Positions 31,704 to 40,506 of a stretch of DNA of 64,000 nucleotides are shown piece by piece (positions within the stretch are counted from its first letter, which is position 1; every line of letters starts with the position of its first letter). Both the position numbers and the translations under genes were made by a program. The DNA comes from Caballeronia sp. M1242 (GTDB lineage: Bacteria > Pseudomonadota > Gammaproteobacteria > Burkholderiales > Burkholderiaceae). The notes below the pieces were generated by a model that saw only the letters and a program-made list of their open reading frames with translations, did not search any database and was not told the DNA's origin. The stretch lies in NCBI RefSeq assembly GCF_017220215.1, contig NZ_CP071129.1, positions 806,001-870,000 on the forward strand, written 5' to 3'.

Positions 31704-32567
31704 TCAACCCGCCAGTTGCGTGACGAAGTCGCGGTACGTGTGCAGCGGACGCCCCAGCATGCGCACGAGGCGTTCGACGTCGCCGGCTTCCGGCACCATG
31801 CCGTCGCTGACATAACGCTCGGCCATCAGGCGCATCTCGTACGCCATCCACTTCGGCATGAAGCTGCTAAGGTTCTGCTCGAACCCGCCCGGATCGTCGC
31901 CGCCGTACGCCACCGGCCGGCCGAGCACGTCGGACCAGATGGACGCCAGCGCGGAGCCCGTCAATGTGTCCGGTCCGACGAGATCGATAACCTCCACGGG
32001 AAGATCCGCGGCCGCCTCGTCGCGACGCAACAGTTCGATGGCCGCGACCTCCGCGATGTCGCGCGTGTCGACCATGGCGACGCCCTTGCTCCCGATCGGC
32101 ATCGGATAAACGCCGTGATCGACGACGACGTCCCGAATCATGAGTTCGTTGTCGATGAAGTACGCCGGGCGCAGGATCGTCGCGCTGAAACCCATTCGCT
32201 CGATCATGCGCTCGGCGCCGGACTTCACGGCGAAATGCGGCACGTTGACGAACCGGTCCGCGTGCATGACCGACAGATACACCACGCGCTCGACGCCCGA
32301 CTCCCGCGCGATGTTCAGCGTAATCAGCGCCTGCGTGAACTCGTCGCCCGCCACCGCGTTGAGCAGGAACAGCGTGCGCACGCCGGCGAAGGCGCGGCGA
32401 AGCGAATCGATATCGAGCATATCGCCCAGTGCGACCGTCACTTCTGCCGGGAATTGCGCTTTCGATGGATCGCGCACGAGCACGCGAACGTCCGCATGGC
32501 GGCTGACGAGTTGTTCGACGACCTGACGGCCGACGCGGCCGGTGGCGCCGGTAACGAGAATAGTCAT
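31704..32567 (-). CDS. NmrA-like NAD(P)-binding oxidoreductase
   Basis: A 287-residue atypical short-chain reductase with the Rossmann motif TGATGRVGRQVVEQL at the start, an Asp/Arg pocket (VRDPSKAQF) after strand 2, and the NmrA-type middle (TLFLLNAVAG, ERMIERMGFSATILRPAYFIDN). Members include quinone reductases (QorB/YtfG) and NmrA sensor proteins; there is no classical YxxxK catalytic pair in the usual place. The neighbour, a LysR gene transcribed divergently 126 bases away, probably regulates it. The reaction is unknown; quinone or redox sensing would be the first guess. Confidence 0.88.
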   Translation of the reverse strand: MTILVTGATGRVGRQVVEQLVSRHADVRVLVRDPSKAQFPAEVTVALGDMLDIDSLRRAFAGVRTLFLLNAVAGDEFTQALITLNIARESGVERVVYLSVMHADRFVNVPHFAVKSGAERMIERMGFSATILRPAYFIDNELMIRDVVVDHGVYPMPIGSKGVAMVDTRDIAEVAAIELLRRDEAAADLPVEVIDLVGPDTLTGSALASIWSDVLGRPVAYGGDDPGGFEQNLSSFMPKWMAYEMRLMAERYVSDGMVPEAGDVERLVRMLGRPLHTYRDFVTQLAG

Positions 32568-32693
32568 GGTGGAACTCCTTCAAGTGGTTGGCATGCACCT
32601 AAGGTAAGTGATCCGCTGACTGTCCGGAAGATGTGATATAGAGACGAGGCGTCTCACTCATGGAACACCCATGGAACGCTGACTAGGACCCGC

Positions 32694-33584
32694 ATGGACC
32701 TTCTCGCTCTCGCTGACTTCAATCTTGTCGCGCGTTACGGCAGCTTCGGGGAAGCCGCTCGCGCGTCCGAGCGGCCCAAGGCGACGCTTTCGCGCCGCGT
32801 CACCGAACTCGAAAACGACCTTCGCATTCGGCTTTTCGAACGCGGGCCGCGCGGCGTCGTGCTCACGCAGGAAGGCCGCGCGCTCTACGAGCGCACAGGT
32901 GCGCTCCTCGCTGAACTCAACGAAAGCGCCGCCGCCATTGCATCCGGTAGCGATGAGCCGCGCGGCCGCTTGCGCATAAGCGCGCCCGCGCTCTTCTCGC
33001 AGATAGCCATGGGAAAGCTGGTCGCGTCGTTCGTCCTCAAGTACCCGCAGGTCCGCATCGAGGTGACGACAGAAGATCGCCCGGTCAATATGGTCGAAGA
33101 AGGGTATGACCTCGTGATCCGCGTCAATCCCGAACCGAACGAGACGCTCGTCGGGCGCATCTTCTTGCGCGACCGGCTCGTCGTCGTGGCCAAGCCGGGA
33201 CTCAAGCGACCCGCTGCGAAATCCAGCGTTCGCGCGGTCGTTCGGGGCACGCCCGAAGACATGGCGTATTGGGACGTGATCGGCGCGCGCGGAAAGGCGC
33301 GCATCCTCATCGAGCCGGTCGCGCAGCTGTCGTCGCTCGTCATGGTGCGCGACACCGTTCGCCTCGGCGTGGGCGCCGCCTGTCTGCCGCTGTCGCTGGT
33401 GAGCCGGGATATCGCCGCGGGCAAGCTGGCGCATTGGGGCGATGTCGACGGGCCGGAGATTGCGTTGTGGGCGCTGTATCCGTCGAGGCGTTTGTTGAGC
33501 ACGCGCGTGTCGGCCTTTCTCGCGCACCTCAAGGCATCGTTTCCGTTGGGCACGGCGGATGAACTCGCGGCACTCATCGAATGA
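32694..33584 (+). CDS. LysR family regulator, divergent from the NmrA-like gene
   Basis: A 296-residue LysR-type regulator with an N-terminal winged HTH (residues 1-60, LLALADFNLVARYGSFGEAARASERPKATLSRRVTELENDL, with Lys-Ala-Thr-Leu-Ser-Arg in the recognition helix) and a periplasmic-binding-protein-like effector domain (90-290). It has a shortened linker and the subtype that governs small divergent redox enzymes (similar to DsdC/CrgA-type with an effector-binding groove). The 126-base gap to the NmrA-like gene contains its operator by position. A cupin gene starts 86 bases after its stop and may belong to the same regulon. Confidence 0.9.
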   Translation: MDLLALADFNLVARYGSFGEAARASERPKATLSRRVTELENDLRIRLFERGPRGVVLTQEGRALYERTGALLAELNESAAAIASGSDEPRGRLRISAPALFSQIAMGKLVASFVLKYPQVRIEVTTEDRPVNMVEEGYDLVIRVNPEPNETLVGRIFLRDRLVVVAKPGLKRPAAKSSVRAVVRGTPEDMAYWDVIGARGKARILIEPVAQLSSLVMVRDTVRLGVGAACLPLSLVSRDIAAGKLAHWGDVDGPEIALWALYPSRRLLSTRVSAFLAHLKASFPLGTADELAALIE

Positions 33585-33669
33585 CGGTGAATCGGGCAGA
33601 TCGTCCGCTTATGCGCTAGAGTCCGCGTCACGCTCTATCAAACGTCTTGCCAGTTATTCAGTAAACCTA

Positions 33670-34044
33670 ATGATTTGCCGTGATGCCGCGTTCAGCGATG
33701 TCCGCGAATATTGGTCGCCGAAAGTCGTCGCGCAGGTCAGCGATCAGTATGTGAAGGTCGCCAAGGTGCGTGGTGAACTCGCGTGGCACGACCACGCGAA
33801 CGAAGACGAGCTTTTCTTCGTCGTGCGCGGCAATTTCACCATCGAATACGAAGGCGGCCGAGCCGTGCATTTGCCAGCGGGCTCCATGCACGTCGTGCCG
33901 CGCGGCACGCTGCATAACCCGGTCGCCGACGAAGAATGCTGGATCGTGCTGATCGAGCCTGTCGAGACGAAGCACACGGGCGACGTGCAGTCGCCGCTGA
34001 CGCGGACGATAGACGAGCAGTTGAGCGGCGCGCCGCGAGCGTGA
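33670..34044 (+). CDS. Cupin domain protein
   Basis: A 124-residue single cupin. The two motifs are present: WHDHANEDELFFVVRGNFTIEYEGG (metal ligands His, His and Glu) and the second motif with PRGTLHNPVADEEC carrying the last His. Such proteins bind a metal and act as small isomerases, dioxygenases or regulators; no specific substrate can be named. The start was chosen at the ATG with the MICRDAAFSDVREYWSPKVV leader, 37 codons into the longest frame. It follows the LysR gene at a short distance. Confidence 0.86.
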   Translation: MICRDAAFSDVREYWSPKVVAQVSDQYVKVAKVRGELAWHDHANEDELFFVVRGNFTIEYEGGRAVHLPAGSMHVVPRGTLHNPVADEECWIVLIEPVETKHTGDVQSPLTRTIDEQLSGAPRA

Positions 34045-34146
34045 TTCACGTCTACGCGAAAGCGACAACGTTGCGCGCCGCAAGCTAGAATCCTCGTCGA
34101 CACATCGCCGGGTTTCGGCGGTCCTCGCGCACCGCCAAGACGGTGG

Positions 34147-35766
34147 ATGCGGCTAAAACGAGGACAAAAATTGAACATCGAGCGCCCCACCGTAAGCAAC
34201 GTACGGCCATCCTTCAGCGACCATTCGAACGATATCTTCTTCGCGGCTGTTTCGACGACACGCATGCCCATGCTCGTCACCGACCCGAATCAGCCGGACA
34301 ACCCGATCGTCTTCGTGAACTCCGCATTCCTCAATCTGACGGGCTTCAGCGTCGAGGAATTGATCGGGCAGAACTGCCGGCTCCTGCAGGGGCCGGAGAC
34401 GAGCCAGGCCACCGTGTCCGAGATTCGCGACGCCGTCGAACAGGGCCGTGAAATCAATATCGAGGTGCTGAACTATCGAAAGGACGGATCGACGTTCTGG
34501 AACGCGCTCTTTATCTCGCCGGTCAGGAACGAGGCCGGCGAGATCGTGTATTTCTTCGCCTCTCAACTCGATATCAGCCGCCGCCGCGACGCGGAAGAGG
34601 CGCTGAGGCAATCGCAGAAGATGGAAGCACTCGGGCAGTTGACTGGGGGCATCGCGCACGACTTCAACAACCTGTTGCAGGTGATGAGCGGCTATGTCGA
34701 TGTGATGAAGCTCGGCATCGAAGAGCGGTTCGATCTCAGCCGGTTCGTGATGCCGGTCGAGCGGATGCGCGATGCCATCACGCGTGCATCTACGCTCACG
34801 CAGCAACTGCTCGCATTCGCGCGCAAGCAGGAACTGCGCGGCCGAGTCATCAACTTGAACGCGCGGCTCGCCGACATTCGGGAACTTGCGGAAAACACGT
34901 TCGGTGACAGCGGAGCGCTCAACTTCGTTCCGGACCCGGCGCTGCGCAATTGTCAGCTCGACGCTTCGCAACTGGAAGTGGCGGTGCTCAATCTGCTTCT
35001 GAACGCGCGCGACGCGCTGCACGGCAAGGACAAGCCTCAAGTCACGGTGCGCACCGGCAATCTGTCGCTGACCGATAGACGGCCCATCGGATTCGCGCAA
35101 CTGACGCCCGGCGAGTACGTCTGGGTGTCGGTGAGCGACAACGGCACCGGCATTCCTGCCCATATTCTTGCGCATGTGATGGACCCGTTCTTCACGACGA
35201 AGGAAGAAGGAAAGGGGACGGGCCTGGGTTTGTCGATGGTCTACGGCTTCGCGAGACAATCGGGCGGAGCGGTCGATATCTACTCCGAGCCGGGCCACGG
35301 CACAACGGTGCGGCTCTACTTTCCGGCGGTGGCGGCGGAACCATCCATCGAGCAGCGGCACCGGCGTGTCGCCGAGTCCGCGCACAACGAGACGATCCTC
35401 GTGGTCGATGACCGACCCGACGTGGCCGAAGTCGCCGCGATGATCCTGCAGCAAGGCGGGTACAAGACGCGCGTCGCACATGGGGCGCATGACGCACTCG
35501 AGATACTGGGCGGGGACGCGCAGATCGAACTGCTCTTCACCGATCTGATCATGCCCGGAGGCATGAACGGCGTGATGCTCGCGCAGGAAGCGAAGCGCCG
35601 CAAGCCACTGCTGCGCGTCTTGCTGACGACGGGTTACGCCGACACGTCCATCGCGAGAAACGACATCGACGGCACCGAGTTTCCGGTGCTTCACAAGCCG
35701 TATCAGGCGATCGAATTGCGAGCGGCGATCTCGCAGGCGCTGCACAATCCCGGCACTGACAGTTGA
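34147..35766 (+). CDS. LOV-domain hybrid histidine kinase (probable blue-light sensor)
   Basis: A 539-residue soluble kinase. Residues 30-145 form a PAS domain of LOV type: GQNCRLLQG has the photoreactive Cys77 in the canonical position, and the flavin-binding Asn109 (NYRKDG), Asn119 (FWNALFISPV) and Gln140 (FASQLDIS) are all present. A HisKA helix (ALGQLTGGIAHDFNNLLQVM, His171), a HATPase domain (LLNARDAL, DNGTGIP, GKGTGLGLSMVYGF) and a C-terminal receiver (ILVVDDRPDV, LLFTDLIMPGG with the Asp, HKPYQ Lys) follow. Blue light should form a flavin-Cys bond and switch the kinase. A TTG at 34171 with GAGG ahead is a possible alternative start. No output regulator is adjacent. Confidence 0.93.
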   Translation: MRLKRGQKLNIERPTVSNVRPSFSDHSNDIFFAAVSTTRMPMLVTDPNQPDNPIVFVNSAFLNLTGFSVEELIGQNCRLLQGPETSQATVSEIRDAVEQGREINIEVLNYRKDGSTFWNALFISPVRNEAGEIVYFFASQLDISRRRDAEEALRQSQKMEALGQLTGGIAHDFNNLLQVMSGYVDVMKLGIEERFDLSRFVMPVERMRDAITRASTLTQQLLAFARKQELRGRVINLNARLADIRELAENTFGDSGALNFVPDPALRNCQLDASQLEVAVLNLLLNARDALHGKDKPQVTVRTGNLSLTDRRPIGFAQLTPGEYVWVSVSDNGTGIPAHILAHVMDPFFTTKEEGKGTGLGLSMVYGFARQSGGAVDIYSEPGHGTTVRLYFPAVAAEPSIEQRHRRVAESAHNETILVVDDRPDVAEVAAMILQQGGYKTRVAHGAHDALEILGGDAQIELLFTDLIMPGGMNGVMLAQEAKRRKPLLRVLLTTGYADTSIARNDIDGTEFPVLHKPYQAIELRAAISQALHNPGTDS

Positions 35767-35810
35767 CCGCGAAGCCTGCGCGACGAGCGCAGGCTTCGCC
35801 GCGCGTCGCG

Positions 35811-36359
35811 CTAGGCCGCCCACGCGTGCGGCTCGAACTGCGCCTCGAGCGGCGGCTGCGCGACGCTCGCGGTGTAGTTCGTCATCGTCGATGCCGCGAC
35901 GACGAGAATGACTTCGAGCACCCGTTCCTGATCGAAGCCCGCGGCGATGAACGACGCGATCACCTGTTCGTCCACGCGGCCGCGATTTTCGATGAGGGCG
36001 CGCGCCAGGGCCGACAGCGCCGCGAGTCGATCGTCGCGCGGCAGGCGGCGTTCGCGGATCGACTGAACGTCCGCTTCGCTCAGGCCTGCCTGCAACGCAA
36101 GATGCGAGTGGAAGGCAACGGGCCATGCAGCACCGTTCGTCACGGCGTTCGTGAGCAGTAGCGCCTGAATCTGCGCTTCGGTGAAGCTGCCGCCATGGAC
36201 TTGCTGAAATACGCCTACGAGCCCGTTGATCAATCGGGGCGAACCGGCGAGCGCGCCCGCGATGTTCGGCACCATGCCGAACGCCTCAGCGAGGGCGTTG
36301 AGCGCGGGCTTCGAATCGGCGGGAGCGGAGTCGAGCGTATAGACGGTAAGCTGAGCCAT
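35811..36359 (-). CDS. Carboxymuconolactone decarboxylase/AhpD-like protein lacking the CxxC
   Basis: A 182-residue all-helical protein of the CMD superfamily. The first half carries AEAFGMVPNIAGALAGSPRLINGLVGVFQQVH, typical of AhpD-like proteins, and the conserved His is found in VAFHSHLALQAGLSEADV. The redox CxxC that usually stands a few residues before this His is missing: the segment reads NAVTNGAAWPVAFHS with no Cys. A peroxidase-reductase role like that of AhpD is therefore unlikely; a lyase-like or non-redox role is possible. It is followed downstream by nothing close on its strand and preceded by an XRE regulator gene on the same strand. Confidence 0.87.
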   Translation of the reverse strand: MAQLTVYTLDSAPADSKPALNALAEAFGMVPNIAGALAGSPRLINGLVGVFQQVHGGSFTEAQIQALLLTNAVTNGAAWPVAFHSHLALQAGLSEADVQSIRERRLPRDDRLAALSALARALIENRGRVDEQVIASFIAAGFDQERVLEVILVVAASTMTNYTASVAQPPLEAQFEPHAWAA

Positions 36360-36466
36360 GTGGAGTCCTTATGAAGTGGCGATCTTGGATGAGCAACCGA
36401 ACGACACACACAGCTTAGTCGCGCGGAAGCATCCGGCCAATTACATGGCATGTCATCAGTTCGACG

Positions 36467-37303
36467 CTACTCGCGCGCAGCTTGCAGCAGTGCGATGTGC
36501 CGCGCTTCGGTTTCGCTGTCCGCCGGAAACATGCACTCGATCCGCAGTTCCTGCGCAGCGACCGTCGACGGCGTTCCGACCGTCGTGATCATCGAGAAGT
36601 AGTTGAGCGCCGCGCCCTCTTTCACGAAGCTCAACGGCACGACAGGCAGCGTGGAAGAAGACGCCGTCACGGCTTGCGAGCGCCACTCGGGACGCACGTC
36701 GGGATAAGCGAGCAGCGCATCGAGCAGTTGCTGCGTCCGGGCGTCGATGACATGTCCGACCGCTTCGCGATGCACGCGCTGTATCAGACTGAGCGCCACG
36801 CTTTCCCAGTCCGCGATATGCGGCCGCATGCCTTGCGGATCGAACATCAGATGCAGGATGTTGCGTGGTTCCGTCCGTGCAGCCATGTCGATGAAGCAAC
36901 TGAAGAAATCCGGCGCTGCGGGATTGGTCAGGAGCACGTTCCAATAGCGATCCATGACGATGGCGGGAAACGGCTCGTGCTGCTGCAACATCCGCATCGC
37001 AGCGCCCATCACGACAGCCATTTCTTTGTCGCTCCACTCGGTCTCGGAATACATCGGCGCATAACCGGCGGACAGCAACAGCGCGTTGCGTTCGCGCAGC
37101 GGCACATCCAGCGACTGCGCGATATTCATGAGCGTTTGCCGGCCCGGCACGCTGCGTCCGCTTTCGATGAAGCTGATCTGGCGCTGCGAGATGCCGGCAA
37201 CGAGCGACAGGTCGAGCTGGCTGAAGCCGCGCGCCTCGCGCCAGTGGCGCAGCAAGGCGCGCAGATCGTTCGATTCCCGATAGCGAAGGTTCGATGCGCT
37301 CAT
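36467..37303 (-). CDS. XRE family regulator with MmyB-like sensor domain
   Basis: A 278-residue regulator. Residues 10-70 form a Cro/XRE HTH (LRALLRHWREARGFSQLDLSLVAGISQRQISFIESGRSVPGRQTLMNIA). The rest fits the MmyB-type PAS-like domain with the conserved MDRYWNVLLTNPAAPDFF and AADSETEARHIALL-like end (FPADSETEARHIALL). Members often regulate an adjacent oxidoreductase or hydrolase gene and may bind a fatty acid or flavin-like ligand; this is family knowledge. It stands 107 bases upstream of the CMD-like gene on the same strand and may control it. Confidence 0.88.
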   Translation of the reverse strand: MSASNLRYRESNDLRALLRHWREARGFSQLDLSLVAGISQRQISFIESGRSVPGRQTLMNIAQSLDVPLRERNALLLSAGYAPMYSETEWSDKEMAVVMGAAMRMLQQHEPFPAIVMDRYWNVLLTNPAAPDFFSCFIDMAARTEPRNILHLMFDPQGMRPHIADWESVALSLIQRVHREAVGHVIDARTQQLLDALLAYPDVRPEWRSQAVTASSSTLPVVPLSFVKEGAALNYFSMITTVGTPSTVAAQELRIECMFPADSETEARHIALLQAARE

Positions 37304-37406
37304 GGTCTCCTTCGTAAGTGGCGTGGCGTATCGACTCTAGCGACTCGTGGCTGTCTCGCGCAATGACATCGCATGTAATCGCGGCTAGAACGCGATGCTT
37401 TCTGGC

Positions 37407-38570
37407 TCAGTTCAGTCCGGATGGATTCGAGATTCTCAGCCGCCATGCATCGTCCGGTCCTTTCTCCATGACCTGAGTCGCGCAGCCCGATTCGACGCGC
37501 GGCTGCCCGTCGGGTAGCGTAACAGTCAGCGTCCAGTCCGCCAGAACCAGCGCGATGTTTCCGCTCGACACCACGCGACGCACCGTATTGCGAATGCGCG
37601 GCTTCGCGGTCAGCAGTTGCGCCATCGCGCGGCGCAGTTCATCCGGGCGCGCGCTGATTTCGACGCCGTTCGTCAGACGCATCGTGGCATCGTTGCGAAA
37701 GAGGCGCAGAAGTCGGTCGAGATCGCCGGCATTCATCGCCGCATCGAAGGCGAGCGGTACGTCCTCCGGCGCACGACAGCCCGCCGATCCGTTCTTGATC
37801 TCGCCGACAAAGCGCGCGATGACGCGTGCGATGTCGTTCGGCGCTTCCAGCGGCGACAGATGTCCGACGCCGGGCAGCACGACCATCGCCGCATGCGGGA
37901 TGCGCGGCAGAAGCTCGTTCTGCAACGTGTCGATGCGATCGACCCGGTCTAGTTCTCCCGAGATGACGACGGTGGGCACGTCGATCGACGCCGCCGCGCC
38001 CGTCAGATCCTCGCTCATGCCGATCTCAGGCCACGCGGCTTTCGCTTGCGGCGCGCCCTTGAGGCTGTCCTCGATGACTCGTTCGCGACAGGCCGCGTCG
38101 AGCGGTCTTCCGGTCAGCACGTGATCGATGACGAATTCGACCGATTCGCGCGATGCGTAAGCGCCCGACAAGGTCGCGCGTTCCTGCTCCGAGAGGCGCA
38201 TGGGCGAGGGCGGCGACGGAGCGACGAGCACGAGTCCTTCGAGTCCCTTCGGCCGCCGCGATGCGATCAGTTGCGCGACCTTGCCGCCCATGGAATGACC
38301 GACGAGCACGTAGCGCCGCAAGCCGAGCGCGTCGATCACGCCTTCGGCATCGGCGGCCAGATCGGCCATGCCGTAGCCATTCGCGGGAGCGTCGGAATCG
38401 CCCCATCCGCGATGATCGGTGGCAACGATGCGATAACGGTCAGCTAGTTCGTCCGCAACGCCGTCCCACGTCCGCGACGAGCCGCCGTAATAGTGCAAAA
38501 ACACGAGCGCCATATCCCCGCTGCCGCGCTCTGTGACGTGAATCCGCGTGCCGTTCGTTTCGATCTTCAT
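37407..38570 (-). CDS. Alpha/beta-hydrolase fused to a SnoaL-like domain
   Basis: A 387-residue fusion. Residues 1-262 are an alpha/beta hydrolase with the oxyanion strand (LVFLHYYGGSSRTWDG), nucleophile elbow GHSMGGKVAQL (Ser near 93), acid residue in VISGELDRVD and His in LPGVGHLSPLEAP, so the triad is complete. After a short linker (NGSAGCRAPED) come about 110 residues resembling a SnoaL/nuclear-transport-factor-2-like cone (AFDAAMNAGDLDRLLRLFRNDATMRL ... WTLTVTLPDGQP). Single-domain versions of both are common; the fusion is not. The substrate is unknown. A LysR gene is transcribed divergently from 38682 and is the likely regulator. Confidence 0.88.
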   Translation of the reverse strand: MKIETNGTRIHVTERGSGDMALVFLHYYGGSSRTWDGVADELADRYRIVATDHRGWGDSDAPANGYGMADLAADAEGVIDALGLRRYVLVGHSMGGKVAQLIASRRPKGLEGLVLVAPSPPSPMRLSEQERATLSGAYASRESVEFVIDHVLTGRPLDAACRERVIEDSLKGAPQAKAAWPEIGMSEDLTGAAASIDVPTVVISGELDRVDRIDTLQNELLPRIPHAAMVVLPGVGHLSPLEAPNDIARVIARFVGEIKNGSAGCRAPEDVPLAFDAAMNAGDLDRLLRLFRNDATMRLTNGVEISARPDELRRAMAQLLTAKPRIRNTVRRVVSSGNIALVLADWTLTVTLPDGQPRVESGCATQVMEKGPDDAWRLRISNPSGLN

Positions 38571-38681
38571 CTTCTCGCCTCCGTTCGTGACATGCGTGAA
38601 TCGTAGGCGTGCGCTTGCGCGCTGATAATTGCCCGATCAGTGGCGGCAGTCGATAATGCGGCGATCGAATCGGGGAGAGTC

Positions 38682-39599
38682 ATGGACCGACTGACCAGTC
38701 TTGGCGTGTTCGTCGCGGCGGTGGAGGAAGGAAGCCTGGCTGCGGCGGCGCGTCGTTTCGGATTGTCGCCGGCGATGGCGGGCAAACATGTCTCCGAGAT
38801 CGAGGCAAGGCTGAATGCGCGCCTGCTTCAGCGCACGACGCGTCGTCTCAGCCTGACCGATGAGGGCCAGACCTATTACGAGCGCAGCAAGCAGATTCTG
38901 GAGGCCTTCGCCGAAGCCAACCGCGAGGTGAGCGATTCGCAGGCCACGGTGCGCGGGGTGCTGCGCGTCGCGGCGCCCGTCACGTTCGGCGCGATGCATC
39001 TCGGCGATGTCATCGCGCGCTATGTCCGCGACCATCCGCAAGTGAATGTGGAAGTGGATCTCGGCGACCGGTACGTGGATCTGCTCGACGCCGGCATCGA
39101 CGTCGCGATCCGCATCGGTCGTCTGGATGATCCGGCGCTCGTGACGCGCCGCATCGCGCCATGCCGCATGGTCGTGTGCGCGGCGCCGGAGTACATCGAG
39201 CGGCACGGCGCGCCGCGCACGCCAGACGATCTGCTGGGCGCGCCGAGACTCGTCTTCAGCGAAGCCGTGTCCGCGGGCGACTGGACCTTGTTCGATGCGG
39301 ATAACCGCGCATATGTCATCGACGGTCCTTCGCGCATTTCAGCGAACAACACGCAGATGCTGCTGTCCGCCGCGCTCGCCGGAGCCGGAATCGCGTACGG
39401 CCCGAGCTTCGTCTTCGGAGAGCACGTGCGGCGCGGCGAACTCGTCGCGCTGCTGCCCGACTACCGCGCGACCGAACTGCTGGTTCAGGCGGTCTATCCG
39501 GGCGCGCGGGGCATTCCGCTCAAAGTGCGCCGATTCGTGGAGTACCTCGTGGACGCGTTCGGCGATGAACCGCCGTGGGACACGGGAACGCGGCCATGA
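38682..39599 (+). CDS. LysR family regulator
   Basis: A 305-residue LysR-type regulator of the CrgA-like group: winged HTH at residues 1-60 (DRLTSLGVFVAAVEEGSLAAAARRFGLSPAMAGKHVSEIEARL) and an effector domain with the ETLRGVLRVAAPVTFG-type start (VRGVLRVAAPVTFGAMHLGD). The ATG was chosen 14 codons inside the longest frame, where MDRLTSL matches the usual start of these proteins. It is divergent from the hydrolase-SnoaL fusion across 111 bases, a classical LysR/target arrangement. The C-terminal segment (GIPLKVRRFVEYLVDAF) is typical as well. Confidence 0.9.
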   Translation: MDRLTSLGVFVAAVEEGSLAAAARRFGLSPAMAGKHVSEIEARLNARLLQRTTRRLSLTDEGQTYYERSKQILEAFAEANREVSDSQATVRGVLRVAAPVTFGAMHLGDVIARYVRDHPQVNVEVDLGDRYVDLLDAGIDVAIRIGRLDDPALVTRRIAPCRMVVCAAPEYIERHGAPRTPDDLLGAPRLVFSEAVSAGDWTLFDADNRAYVIDGPSRISANNTQMLLSAALAGAGIAYGPSFVFGEHVRRGELVALLPDYRATELLVQAVYPGARGIPLKVRRFVEYLVDAFGDEPPWDTGTRP

Positions 39600-39702
39600 C
39601 AAGCCGCTAGTCGTCGGCCTCAGCCGCCGCCGGCATTGGACCGCGAGCCGTTTCCACCGGATAATGCGAGCACACCCATCCTCGCTCGCGGCTCATGCGC
39701 TC

Positions 39703-40506
39703 ATGACGGAAATCGAATCCGCGCTGCTCGTGTTCTTTCTGCTGCTCGCGAGTACCGGCATCGGCGCGATCATTCGGCCGCTGTTGCCGGAGGAGCACAA
39801 GGCGCAGGAAACGGTGCAGCTCGTGCAACTTCTCGTCGGCATGCTGGTGACGTTCGCGGCGCTCGTGCTGGGCTTGCTGACGGCATCGGCCAAAACCGTG
39901 TTCGATACCACCGATAACGACGTGCGCGCCTACGCCGCCGCGATCATCGAACTCGACCGGGCGATGCGCGACTACGGCGCGGACCTCGACGAAACCCGCG
40001 CCGTGCTGCGCAGCTACACGGCGGCCGCGATTGCGAGCACATGGCCGGCCGAGCCGCATCCGCCGGGCGACTACTATCCGCAAGTGGAACCGTCGCCGCA
40101 CGCGAGCGGCAAGCTCGAAAGTCGCGCGCTGGGCGAACTGCTCGATCGCGGGCAGCGTCAGGTCCGGTTGCTTCAACCCGCCGATGCGTATCACCGCAAG
40201 CTCGCCGACAACACCGCCACGCGCTTCGAGCAGCTCATCGCGCTGCGCTGGAAGCTGATCGAGGAAGCGCACGGCACCATTTCGTATCCGTTCGACCGCA
40301 TACTCGTCGGCTGGCTGCTCATCATCTTTCTGTGCTTCGGGCTGATCGCCCCGCGCAACGCGCTGTCTCTCGTGACGATCATGCTGGGCGCGCTTTCCAT
40401 CGCGTCGGCCGTGCTCGTCATTCTCGATCTCGATACGCCGTTCACCGGCCCGATCATGGTCCACAGCCAGCCGATGCGCGAAGCGCTCGCCTACCAAACC
40501 CGCTGA
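39703..40506 (+). CDS. DUF4239 family membrane protein
   Basis: A 267-residue membrane protein with two N-terminal helices (ALLVFFLLLASTGIGAII and LLVGMLVTFAALVLGLLTASA), a long soluble loop of about 130 residues (FDTTDNDVRAYAAAIIELDRAM...), and two C-terminal helices (ILVGWLLIIFLCFGLIA, LVTIMLGALSIASAVLVILDL). This is the layout of bestrophin-like DUF4239 proteins, possibly ion channels. The stop TGA shares its last base with the ATG of the following methyltransferase gene, so translation is coupled. An ATG 13 codons earlier (39664) is an alternative start; neither has a strong ribosome-binding site. Confidence 0.85.
   Translation: MTEIESALLVFFLLLASTGIGAIIRPLLPEEHKAQETVQLVQLLVGMLVTFAALVLGLLTASAKTVFDTTDNDVRAYAAAIIELDRAMRDYGADLDETRAVLRSYTAAAIASTWPAEPHPPGDYYPQVEPSPHASGKLESRALGELLDRGQRQVRLLQPADAYHRKLADNTATRFEQLIALRWKLIEEAHGTISYPFDRILVGWLLIIFLCFGLIAPRNALSLVTIMLGALSIASAVLVILDLDTPFTGPIMVHSQPMREALAYQTR

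Noticed and set aside
31542-31704. Integration of a mobile element at the tRNA-Arg 3' end.
   Set aside because: No integrase, no repeat of the tRNA end and no change in base composition follows; the neighbour is an ordinary reductase gene.
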